Under the pieces are notes generated by a model, which ran no database searches, was not told where the DNA came from, and saw only the letters and a list, made by a program, of their open reading frames with translations. From Periweissella fabalis (GTDB taxonomy: Bacteria; Bacillota; Bacilli; Lactobacillales; Lactobacillaceae), in assembly GCF_012396505.1 (NCBI RefSeq), contig NZ_JAAXPN010000004.1, positions 62,001 to 126,000 on the forward strand: a DNA stretch of 64,000 nt, in the 5' to 3' direction. A program made the translations under genes and the position numbers. Shown in pieces: positions 56,786 through 64,000 of the stretch (position 1 is the first letter of the stretch; each line of letters opens with the position of its first letter).

Positions 56786-57721
56786 CTATTTTCTAATTGG
56801 AATATCAATTTCTTCAAAATCACTAACAACATGGGCACGTTCAAACACTTCACGTGCCTGTTTTTCTAACTCATATGCTAGTTTGCCAGCATAACGTGCT
56901 GAAATATGGGTAAGGAGTAGTTTATCAGCATGGGCTTGAATTGCAACATCAGCAGCTTGTAAGCTTGTTGAATGATAATGATTACGGGCCATGCGGCCTT
57001 CACCTTTTCCATAAGTACTTTCATGAACTAACACATCTGCATCTTGAGCTAAACTAACAGCATTATTGTTTTTTCGAGTATCTCCTAGAATAGTCACTAT
57101 TCGTCCTTTTTTAGCTTCACCTAAATAGTTGATTCCATCAACTATCCGACCATCCGGTAATGTAACTGTTTTACCAGCTTTCAATTGACCATATAATGGG
57201 CCAGCTGGAATATGATCATCTTGAAGTTTCTTAACTAATAATTCTCGCGGATGGTCCTTCTCAATAACACGATAACCATATGAATTGACGTTATGATCTA
57301 ATAAATCTGTAACAACTTTGAAAGTAGAATCCTCAAATATGGCTCCTGGCTTTGTAATTTCCACAAATTCTAAAGGATAAGTTAAATGTGATTCTGAAAC
57401 TGCTAAACTCGTCTTTACAAATTTTTCAATTCCCTTTGGTCCATAGATTGTTAATGGTTCTGTGGCATCACTGCCTTGAAATGAACGTGAACTCAAAAAA
57501 CCTGGTAATCCAAAAATATGATCACCATGTAAGTGTGTGATGAATATTTTTTCAACTTTTCGCGGACGAATATTTGTCCGTAAAATTTGATGTTGCGTCC
57601 CTTCACCAACATCAAATAACCAAACTGCATTACGTTCATCAAGCAACTTTAACGCAATTGATGTAACATTTCTAAACTTTGCTGGTTGACCTGCACCAGT
57701 ACCTAAAAATTCTAATTGCAT
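56786..57721 (-). CDS. rnz: Ribonuclease Z (tRNase Z)
   Basis: A 311-residue metallo-beta-lactamase-fold endonuclease that removes tRNA 3' trailers lacking CCA. The zinc motif HLHGDH is in [20 protein letters not shown]. The exosite arm segment around [20 protein letters not shown] binds tRNA, and later ligands are in LGDTRKN and ARNHYHSTS. Length fits the long-form bacterial enzyme. It lies 15 bases upstream of recJ. Confidence 0.96.
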   Translation of the reverse strand: MQLEFLGTGAGQPAKFRNVTSIALKLLDERNAVWLFDVGEGTQHQILRTNIRPRKVEKIFITHLHGDHIFGLPGFLSSRSFQGSDATEPLTIYGPKGIEKFVKTSLAVSESHLTYPLEFVEITKPGAIFEDSTFKVVTDLLDHNVNSYGYRVIEKDHPRELLVKKLQDDHIPAGPLYGQLKAGKTVTLPDGRIVDGINYLGEAKKGRIVTILGDTRKNNNAVSLAQDADVLVHESTYGKGEGRMARNHYHSTSLQAADVAIQAHADKLLLTHISARYAGKLAYELEKQAREVFERAHVVSDFEEIDIPIRK

Positions 57722-57850
57722 ATTTTATTCCCTATTTTTAATTATTTATGTTTCATCCTATAACCTAATAATTAGATGATTAGCTCTTTAAAAGTTGCCT
57801 ATAAAATTGTATCATATTAACTAAATTAATTGGACGGAGCACCTAAAAAA

Positions 57851-58144
57851 ATGCGTTTGCATGATTTTATTAATTCAACTACTGGTATCTATCCAGATAG
57901 CAAATTATTTGTATCTTTTGAAAAAAATCTAATTCCATTAACCCATTTAGTCATTACTAATGACTATTTATCTCTTCAGTCAATACCACAACATACTACT
58001 TTAACACTTAGTCAATTCATACTAAAAACTAAGCAGTTACCAATTAATTATCGCATTACATTTCAAAATAATCTAACATCAGAATTAATTAACCTGTGGG
58101 GCTATCGGATTGTTCAAGAAAATCATCAGCTTATTTTACATTAA
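57851..58144 (+). CDS. Hypothetical small protein
   Basis: A 97-residue protein (MRLHDFINSTTGIYPDSKLF at the start) of mixed alpha/beta pattern, without membrane helix, cysteines or known motif. The ATG has GGAG 11 bases upstream; a TTG seven codons earlier is less likely because it precedes the ribosome site. It is monocistronic, divergent from rnz and convergent with divIB, exactly where the dcw cluster is cut. A real gene is supported by the ribosome site and terminator only. Confidence 0.5.
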   Translation: MRLHDFINSTTGIYPDSKLFVSFEKNLIPLTHLVITNDYLSLQSIPQHTTLTLSQFILKTKQLPINYRITFQNNLTSELINLWGYRIVQENHQLILH

Positions 58145-58176
58145 TGCAATTAATTTTAAGTGTCTATAAGTGAATA

Positions 58177-58215
58177 TAAAATGCCGTTAGAACTGAAAAT
58201 TCCAACGGCATTTTG
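58177..58215. terminator. Bidirectional terminator after divIB
   Basis: AAAATGCCGTT pairs with AACGGCATTTT, with an inner GAA/TTC pairing. It stops both the 97-residue gene and the dcw transcript after divIB. Confidence 0.87.
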
Positions 58216-58259
58216 CTATTTGAGCTATTTTTTAATAACCACCCATTTTAGGTCAAAAC

Positions 58260-59450
58260 TTAGTTATTATTTGTATTTGCGGCATCATTTGAACTTGAAT
58301 TAACCTCAGTTTGCTTATCGTTCTCTTTAGCTTCTTCTTGTTTTTTAGCCAACTCTTTTTTAGCAGCCTCAGCCTTTTTCTTAGCTTCAGCAGCAGCTTT
58401 ATCTAATTCAATCTGTTCATAAGAATACGAATAGGCACCAACTTGTAAATCAACAATTCCTGGCTTATCCATCTGAGCTGCAATTGAAGGATAATATGCC
58501 ATTTTATCAGCAAAGGTTTCAATTGTTGCATTTACTTGATTACCATCATTCATATACAAAATAATTCGTTCTGGATCACCTTTAGTTGGTGAAAAGCGGA
58601 TTTCAGATACAGCACCTCTAATCGGAAGATCTAGCGTAGCAAATTTATCAATTGTCTTATTGAATAATGTTAAATTTTTAAATCCTTCGTAAATAGGTAA
58701 TCCTAAATTATTTGTTGTTAATGGCTGTTCAAGAATCTTGCCACCTTCTAATACTAAATAATATTTATTATGACGCAAAATGTATCCCACTCGCATTGCC
58801 TCTTGGACATTAATTTGGATATGCGTTGGACTAACAATGTGGATTGTTAAATTTTTAATCTGATTATTACCTGCAAGGGCATGTTTTTTTATCATTTCTT
58901 CATGGAATGCTATTCCAAAAATTGATCGATTTACTTTGATACCACTTGCCGTAACAATTTTTTTAGGTGAGATATCTTGTGCTCCGGTAACATCAATTCG
59001 TTGAACCATACTATTTGGACTAATAACCCAGTAAAAGCATCCTAATAGCAAGACAATTGCCACAATTGTTGCCCATGCTTGCTTAGTTTGCTTTTGCAAC
59101 TTGGTTACTTTGATATTTGTAACTAATGTCTGGAATAGTACATAAATTTTATTTGGTGCCTTGGGTACGTCGATTAATGGATTATCATTTATTAAATCAT
59201 CACTTTCCAGTTTAGGTGCTACAAATTGAAATTGATCTTTTTCAACCGGTGATTTAGTAAATTTAATCTTTTCAGTAACAAGCTCGTCCGTCATTGATGA
59301 TTTAGTATCTGGAATATCTTTTTTCGTATCCCGTTTAAAAAATAAATCCTCAGCAATTTGACTATATTTATTTTCTTTATTAGCTTCATCAATTTGGAGA
59401 ATATCCCATGGTGATGATTCTTGATTTTTCTTTTCCGGCTTGTCTCCCAT
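58260..59450 (-). CDS. divIB: Cell division protein DivIB/FtsQ
   Basis: A 396-residue bitopic division protein. A hydrophilic, charged N-terminal region of about 130 residues precedes one membrane helix (ATIVAIVLLLGCFYWVIS). The POTRA-like domain follows (MVQRIDVTGAQDISPKKIV), then the beta domain (AVSEIRFSPTKGDPERIILY), and a Lys/Glu/Ala and Asn/Ser-rich tail. It works with FtsL and DivIC at the septum. It is the last dcw gene here; ftsA and ftsZ do not follow. Confidence 0.92.
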   Translation of the reverse strand: MGDKPEKKNQESSPWDILQIDEANKENKYSQIAEDLFFKRDTKKDIPDTKSSMTDELVTEKIKFTKSPVEKDQFQFVAPKLESDDLINDNPLIDVPKAPNKIYVLFQTLVTNIKVTKLQKQTKQAWATIVAIVLLLGCFYWVISPNSMVQRIDVTGAQDISPKKIVTASGIKVNRSIFGIAFHEEMIKKHALAGNNQIKNLTIHIVSPTHIQINVQEAMRVGYILRHNKYYLVLEGGKILEQPLTTNNLGLPIYEGFKNLTLFNKTIDKFATLDLPIRGAVSEIRFSPTKGDPERIILYMNDGNQVNATIETFADKMAYYPSIAAQMDKPGIVDLQVGAYSYSYEQIELDKAAAEAKKKAEAAKKELAKKQEEAKENDKQTEVNSSSNDAANTNNN

Positions 59451-59470
59451 GAGTATCCTCCAATCCAGGT

Positions 59471-60580
59471 TTATTTTTGACGATCAGAAATTGCTTTCTG
59501 TAGTAAGCTAACTAACTGATCTGCTGCATTAGGTACTCCTAATTGTTTAGAAGCTCGTTCCATTTCTAAACGTTTTACATCGTCAGCCATTAAATTGTCA
59601 ATAACATTTAATAGACTTCCACCATTTAATTCAGTTTCTGTAATCATTTCAGCTGCCCCAGCATCAACTAAACTTTGAGCATTTTTAGTTTGATGATCAG
59701 CCGTAACATATGGACTCGGAATCAAGACTGCCGGTACCCCAAGGGCCGTTATTTCAGCAATGCTTGTTGCCCCAGCTCGCCCAACAATTGCTGCAACATG
59801 TGGTAATACTTCTGGCATATTATTGACATATGGTTTGATGACAATATTTTTACCTACCAAAATATGTTCTGCATTTAATTGGTCTAATACACCTGCATAA
59901 CGCTTCTGTCCTGTAACAAAAACAACTTGATAATCACGTTTATTGAACTCTTCAATCGCTTCAATTGTAGCCTGGTTAATCTTTAATGCTCCTTGTGAGC
60001 CCCCAAAAATTAATACTGTCGGCTGCTTATTTTCTAAACCAAATTCTTGCCAACTAAAATTCGTATGCATTTGAACAACTTCTTGAGCTCGGGGATTACC
60101 TACAAAGGTTACCTTACCAGCTGGAAATTGTGATCGTGCAGCTTCAAAAGCAATCCCAATCTCATCAACACCACGGCTAAGAAACTTATTAGTTAACCCT
60201 ACAACCGAGTTTTGTTCATGAATTACAGTAGGAACCCCCATCCGTTCTGCTGCGTAAACCACAGCTCCACTAACATAGCCCCCCATCCCAACAACAACAT
60301 CTGGTTTAAATTCTTGAATTAATTTTTTTGCTCGGGCAACGGCCTTCATAAATAGCATCATTGTTTTTACATTATCAAATGACAATTTACGACGAAAGCC
60401 TTGAATTTCAAGTTCTTCAAAAGGTATTCCACGTTTAGGTACAATATTTTTTTCTAGTCCTCGCTGACTACCAACATATAAAATTTCAACAGTTGGGTCT
60501 TGCATTTTCAAAGCATCAATCATTGCTAACGCGGGATAGATATGACCGCCTGTTCCACCGGCACTGACAATTAAACGCAT
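59471..60580 (-). CDS. murG: MurG, lipid II synthase
   Basis: A 369-residue peripheral membrane glycosyltransferase adding GlcNAc to lipid I. The first glycine loop is SAGGTGGHIYPALAMIDAL, the second VGMGGYVSGAVVYAAE, followed by VIHEQNSVVGLTNK and the donor site IVGRAGATSIAEITALGVP. It starts 2 bases after the murD stop. GAGG lies inside the end of murD, so translation is coupled. Confidence 0.97.
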   Translation of the reverse strand: MRLIVSAGGTGGHIYPALAMIDALKMQDPTVEILYVGSQRGLEKNIVPKRGIPFEELEIQGFRRKLSFDNVKTMMLFMKAVARAKKLIQEFKPDVVVGMGGYVSGAVVYAAERMGVPTVIHEQNSVVGLTNKFLSRGVDEIGIAFEAARSQFPAGKVTFVGNPRAQEVVQMHTNFSWQEFGLENKQPTVLIFGGSQGALKINQATIEAIEEFNKRDYQVVFVTGQKRYAGVLDQLNAEHILVGKNIVIKPYVNNMPEVLPHVAAIVGRAGATSIAEITALGVPAVLIPSPYVTADHQTKNAQSLVDAGAAEMITETELNGGSLLNVIDNLMADDVKRLEMERASKQLGVPNAADQLVSLLQKAISDRQK

Positions 60581-60581
60581 A

Positions 60582-61952
60582 TTAAATCTCCTCTTTGTTA
60601 GTTAACTTTTCAACCGCTTCGATGAATAATTCACCACGGGTCTCAAAACTAGGATATTGATCCCAACTTGCAGCTGCTGGACTTAAAAGAATAATATCTC
60701 CTGGTTCACTCAACTCCCAAGCCATTGGTACTGCTTCAACTACATCTTTAGCAAAGACAACCTTTTCAACCCCTGCGGCTTTAGCACTTTGGGCAAAAAT
60801 ATCTTTAGTTTGACCACTGGCAACAACCGCTCTTACGTGTTTACCTAAATCAGCTTCTAAGCGTTCATAAGTATCACCTCGATCTAACCCACCAGCTATT
60901 AGTACTACGGGATTACTGAAACCCGCTAATGCCATTTGCGTTGCTTCAATGTCAGTAGCTTTTGAATCATTATAAAATTTGCGACCATCAGCTTCTAAAA
61001 CAAATTGTGTTCGATGTCTGACACCTGAGAATGTTTTCAATATCTCGGCAATCATTTTTGTTGATCGTCCATGTAACTTAGCTACTGCAATCGCTGCTAA
61101 GGCATTTTCAACGTTATGATCGCCTGGTACCCCCATTTCATTAACATCCATAATGTATTCATCTTGCCAATACATTTTATCATTTTCAACATATGCCCCT
61201 AGTTTTGATTTACCAAGGCGTGAAAATGGAATAATTTGAGCTCGGGATGATTGTGCTAATAACGCTAACTCCTCATAGTCGTAATTAACTACAAAAAAAT
61301 CATCTTGGTTTTGATTAGCTGTAATTTTCATCTTGGCTGCAATATAATTTTTGCGAGTCCCATGATAATCTAAATGTGAAGCAAAGATATTCGTTAAGAC
61401 TGCAATATGAGGGTGAAATTCATTAGTACCCATTAACTGGAATGAAGATGATTCAATGACTAATGTGTCATCTTTTGAAAGCGTCATAGCTCGTGTTGAA
61501 GCAGCAATACCTATGTTACCAGCATATAAGGCTACACCAGCTTCACGTTCACTCGCTAATAACTTCGTAACCATCGTTGTCGTAGTAGTTTTCCCATTTG
61601 AACCTGTTATTGCTATTAATTCACCCGAAAATACTTGTCCAGCTAATTCAATTTCACTAATCACTAACATATTTTTTGCTTGTGCAGCTACAACTACGGG
61701 ATTAGTGTACGGAATGCCTGGATTTTTAACTAAAATATCAAACTCATTAACCACTTCAGCTGATTGATTTTGCGTAAACTCAACGCCGATTTTTTTTAAC
61801 TTTAAAGCCGCTACATCATCAGTTAAATCTTTTGTATCTGTAACTGTGACCTTTGCACCCAAATGTATTAAAACCTCAGCTGCAGAGGCACCGGATTTAG
61901 CAAATCCTAAAATTAAAACTCGCTTATTTTGATATTGCGTTATTTTTTCCAT
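60582..61952 (-). CDS. murD: MurD, UDP-MurNAc-L-Ala:D-Glu ligase
   Basis: A 456-residue ATP-dependent Mur ligase adding D-glutamate to UDP-MurNAc-L-alanine. N-terminal Rossmann domain LILGFAKSGASAAEVLIHLG, P-loop AITGSNGKTTTTTMVTKLL near residue 115, LTNIFASHLDYHG, and C-terminal HRTQFVLEADGRKFYNDSKA. Length fits the family. It is between mraY and murG. Confidence 0.97.
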   Translation of the reverse strand: MEKITQYQNKRVLILGFAKSGASAAEVLIHLGAKVTVTDTKDLTDDVAALKLKKIGVEFTQNQSAEVVNEFDILVKNPGIPYTNPVVVAAQAKNMLVISEIELAGQVFSGELIAITGSNGKTTTTTMVTKLLASEREAGVALYAGNIGIAASTRAMTLSKDDTLVIESSSFQLMGTNEFHPHIAVLTNIFASHLDYHGTRKNYIAAKMKITANQNQDDFFVVNYDYEELALLAQSSRAQIIPFSRLGKSKLGAYVENDKMYWQDEYIMDVNEMGVPGDHNVENALAAIAVAKLHGRSTKMIAEILKTFSGVRHRTQFVLEADGRKFYNDSKATDIEATQMALAGFSNPVVLIAGGLDRGDTYERLEADLGKHVRAVVASGQTKDIFAQSAKAAGVEKVVFAKDVVEAVPMAWELSEPGDIILLSPAAASWDQYPSFETRGELFIEAVEKLTNKEEI

Positions 61953-62034
61953 TTTTGTTTCCTCAACTCACCAATTCATATCTAATGCTATTTACTAAAT
62001 ATGTACAACCAGGCAATCCTGGTTATGTCAAAAA

Positions 62035-63003
62035 CTAAGTTAGACTGTAACTAATAACACAGCCTAGTAAAGTAATAATCCAAAAAACAATATCGATTTT
62101 CCATTCTGACCATCCTGACATTTCAAAATGGTGATGAATTGGTGACATTTTAAAGATTCGCTTCTTAAAAAAGTGAAAGCTTGTTACCTGCATAATTACC
62201 GATAAAGTCTCAATAATTGGAATAATACCAATTATTAATAACGCGAATTCCTTATGTAAAATAACTGAATTAATCGCTAACCCTGCTCCTAACGCCAATG
62301 AACCAGTATCACCCATGAAAATTTGAGCCGGCTTTTTGTTATACCATAAGAATGCAATCAAAGCACCAACGAGTGCAAAATCAAACATTGCGATATCAGT
62401 AGCCCCTACTTTTAAAGCCATTAAACCGAAAGTACCATAACTAATAATTGACGTTCCGGCAACTAAACCATCTAAGCCATCCGTTAAATTAACGGCATTT
62501 GACCAACCGACCATCCAAAAAATAAGAATTGGTAAGTATACCCATCCTAGGTGGAGTGTCCACCACCAAGTTACGATTTTAAAATCAAAACCTGTAAATA
62601 TTAAAATTAAAAATAAAATTACTGCACCAAATACTTGTAAACCGGCTTTTTGTTTGGCAGAAAAGCCATCATTTTGATGATGAAAAATTTTAATACGATC
62701 ATCAAATGCCCCAATTAAACCATACCCTAAAAATACAAGCACCGTTACAATAATTGCTATTGTGAGTTTATGGGCGATAGTACCGACAAGTAATGTCATC
62801 ACTACTGCCGTTAAAATAAATAAAATCCCTCCCATTGTTGGTGTTCCTGACTTACTCTTATGCCAATTTGGACCAACTTCTTTAATCATTTGGCCTTCTT
62901 TTTTTGCCCGAAAATAAGCCACTAAAAACGGCATAAAAATAAATGTAATTGCAAACGAGCCAATAAGCGCCGCTCCAATTATACTCGTTGGATTCATTCT
63001 CAA
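62035..63003 (-). CDS. mraY: MraY, phospho-MurNAc-pentapeptide transferase
   Basis: A 322-residue membrane enzyme with about ten helices that makes lipid I from UDP-MurNAc-pentapeptide and undecaprenyl phosphate. Motifs: GTPTMGGILFIL, AFDDRIKI, NLTDGLDGLVAGTS, FMGDTGSLALG and the late MSPIHHHFEMSGW. It lies between pbp2X and murD in the conserved dcw order. The lipid carrier is the product of the uppS route seen elsewhere in the window. Confidence 0.97.
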   Translation of the reverse strand: MRMNPTSIIGAALIGSFAITFIFMPFLVAYFRAKKEGQMIKEVGPNWHKSKSGTPTMGGILFILTAVVMTLLVGTIAHKLTIAIIVTVLVFLGYGLIGAFDDRIKIFHHQNDGFSAKQKAGLQVFGAVILFLILIFTGFDFKIVTWWWTLHLGWVYLPILIFWMVGWSNAVNLTDGLDGLVAGTSIISYGTFGLMALKVGATDIAMFDFALVGALIAFLWYNKKPAQIFMGDTGSLALGAGLAINSVILHKEFALLIIGIIPIIETLSVIMQVTSFHFFKKRIFKMSPIHHHFEMSGWSEWKIDIVFWIITLLGCVISYSLT

Positions 63004-63041
63004 TCTCCCTTATAACCTATATTACTTTCATCTTTCATTCT

Positions 63042-64000
63042 TTACTTCAATTGTACTGTAAGCTGTTGGTTACTTTGCACATCTACACCTGGTTTAATTG
63101 ATTGACTATCAACGAACCCATTACCATTAAAATTAATGTTTATATGGGCAATTGTTGCAAACATCAGTGCATCATTTTTGCTCCAACCCTTCATATCTGG
63201 CATTGTAATAGCACCCCCTGTTGCAATGAAAACACGTTGATTATTTAATTGTTGTGTCTGTGCATTTGGATATTGTGCAGTAACTTTTGCTCCTGAACCA
63301 ATCACAATTGGTTTAAATTTAACATGCTTCAACTGTGACTGTGCCTCATCAATATTCAACCCGGTCACCTTAGGAATTGTTGCAATTGCTGTTTGTGTTT
63401 GATGACTTGCATCCATTTTTAATGCTTGTTCCATTACCGGAGTAAATACCCCTGCCATCAGTTTTGTTAATGGACCAGGAATTTTCTTAGGCTGGTTTAA
63501 TGTAAGATACATAATATATCTTGGCTTATTGGCTGGTACCATCCCAACCCAAGAGTGGATAACATTTTCATCTCCCACTGAATAACCATGAGACGTAGCA
63601 ATTTGGGCTGTCCCAGTCTTACCAGCAACTTGAAAACCGGGAATTTTATACGCTGTCCCAGTCCCATATGGTTGATAAACCACATTTTCCATCACCTTAC
63701 GAACTTGTTGTGCAGTTGACTCTTTGATTGGATTACCAATAACTGTCCGCTTACCTCGAAAAATCACCTTACCAGTGTTTGGGTCAACAATTTTTGAAAT
63801 AAAATAAGGCTTTAATTCCTGTCCATTCCCAGCCACTGCCGTAAATGCCTGTAGCATTTGCATTGGTGTAATTCGAATTCCTTGACCAAATGCGGTATTA
63901 GCTTGCTCAATCGGATACTTAAATTGCATACCACCAGCCGATTCATTTGCTAATCCTGAATTAGTTGATTTATTAAAATGAAAGTCATTAAGATACTTAT
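63042..64000 (-). CDS. pbp2X: PBP2X-type transpeptidase, C-terminal part (cut by right edge)
   Basis: The frame is open up to the window edge; about 318 C-terminal codons are present. The visible part contains FGQGIRITPMQMLQAFTAVA and the KTG motif (VAGKTGTAQIATSHGY), so it is the second half of a class B transpeptidase. Two PASTA-like repeats follow from about ATIPKVTGLNIDEAQSQLKH to the C-terminus, as in PBP2X of streptococci and lactobacilli. The SxxK and SxN motifs lie outside. It is septal peptidoglycan synthase, directly upstream of mraY. Confidence 0.93.
   Translation of the reverse strand, partial: KYLNDFHFNKSTNSGLANESAGGMQFKYPIEQANTAFGQGIRITPMQMLQAFTAVAGNGQELKPYFISKIVDPNTGKVIFRGKRTVIGNPIKESTAQQVRKVMENVVYQPYGTGTAYKIPGFQVAGKTGTAQIATSHGYSVGDENVIHSWVGMVPANKPRYIMYLTLNQPKKIPGPLTKLMAGVFTPVMEQALKMDASHQTQTAIATIPKVTGLNIDEAQSQLKHVKFKPIVIGSGAKVTAQYPNAQTQQLNNQRVFIATGGAITMPDMKGWSKNDALMFATIAHININFNGNGFVDSQSIKPGVDVQSNQQLTVQLK

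Overview
The window is AT-rich, densely coded DNA from a Gram-positive, low-GC lactic acid bacterium (order Lactobacillales, most likely family Lactobacillaceae). The basis is a set of typical neighbourhoods: spx-mecA-coiA, uppS-cdsA-rseP-proS, relQ-nadK-rluD facing spxH, yunD-yutD-HAD-DUF1461, comG operon-methyltransferase-ackA, recU-ponA facing ypsA-gpsB-rnpB, recJ-apt, a folate riboswitch with folT, and a mevalonate isoprenoid pathway. A Leuconostoc/Weissella-like genus is possible, but I cannot fix the genus by reading. No rRNA, tRNA, CRISPR array, prophage or plasmid genes were seen. The only mobile DNA is one decayed IS3-family element.

Layout. 0-2.4 kb: the start of coiA (cut by the edge), mecA, spx and an MBL-fold hydrolase, all on the minus strand. 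2.4-2.9 kb: an ABM-like protein on plus. 3-10.4 kb, minus: prpC-prkC, then uppS-cdsA-rseP-proS. 10.5-12.2 kb: YtxH and DUF948 envelope-type proteins and a divergent unknown. 12.3-16 kb: rsmF, an M20 peptidase and a ribokinase. 16-18.4 kb: a compact, tightly coupled three-gene operon of unknown function whose last gene resembles a dimeric dUTPase stripped of its acidic catalytic residues. 18.6-26.5 kb, minus: dinG, polA, mutM, coaE, gmk, rpoZ. 26.7-31.3 kb, plus: mvk-mvaD-pmk-fni and a flavodoxin. 31.4-39 kb: an unknown basic protein, rluD-nadK-relQ, spxH, and the yunD-yutD-HAD-DUF1461 operon. 39-39.7 kb: THF riboswitch and folT. 39.8-47.3 kb, minus: M32 carboxypeptidase, and the comGA-GG operon running into a methyltransferase gene and ackA. 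47.4-50 kb, minus: rlmL-like methyltransferase, rnpB, gpsB, ypsA. 50.1-53.1 kb, plus: recU and a class A PBP with a serine-repeat tail. 53.1-53.9 kb: the IS3 remnant. 53.9-57.7 kb, minus: rnz, recJ, apt. 57.8-64 kb: a small unknown, then the dcw cell-wall genes pbp2X (cut by the right edge), mraY, murD, murG, divIB on minus.

How the parts fit. Several genes serve envelope growth: undecaprenyl-PP synthesis (mevalonate genes, uppS), lipid II synthesis (mraY, murD, murG), penicillin-binding proteins, DivIB, GpsB and the PASTA kinase/phosphatase pair that controls them. A second theme is regulated proteolysis and stress: Spx, its adaptor SpxH, and MecA for ClpC. A third is DNA repair and uptake: polA, mutM, dinG, recJ, recU, coiA and the comG operon.

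Points most worth a second look: an in-frame TGA inside comGC, the major pseudopilin, which should disable the competence pilus; the unknown three-gene operon with its dUTPase-like pseudoenzyme; a nearly identical C-terminal peptide (DVKVEVL-x-PR) shared by the middle protein of that operon and the YtxH protein 6 kb away; a THF riboswitch whose folT Shine-Dalgarno sits in a hairpin; and a dcw cluster that ends at divIB without ftsA-ftsZ.
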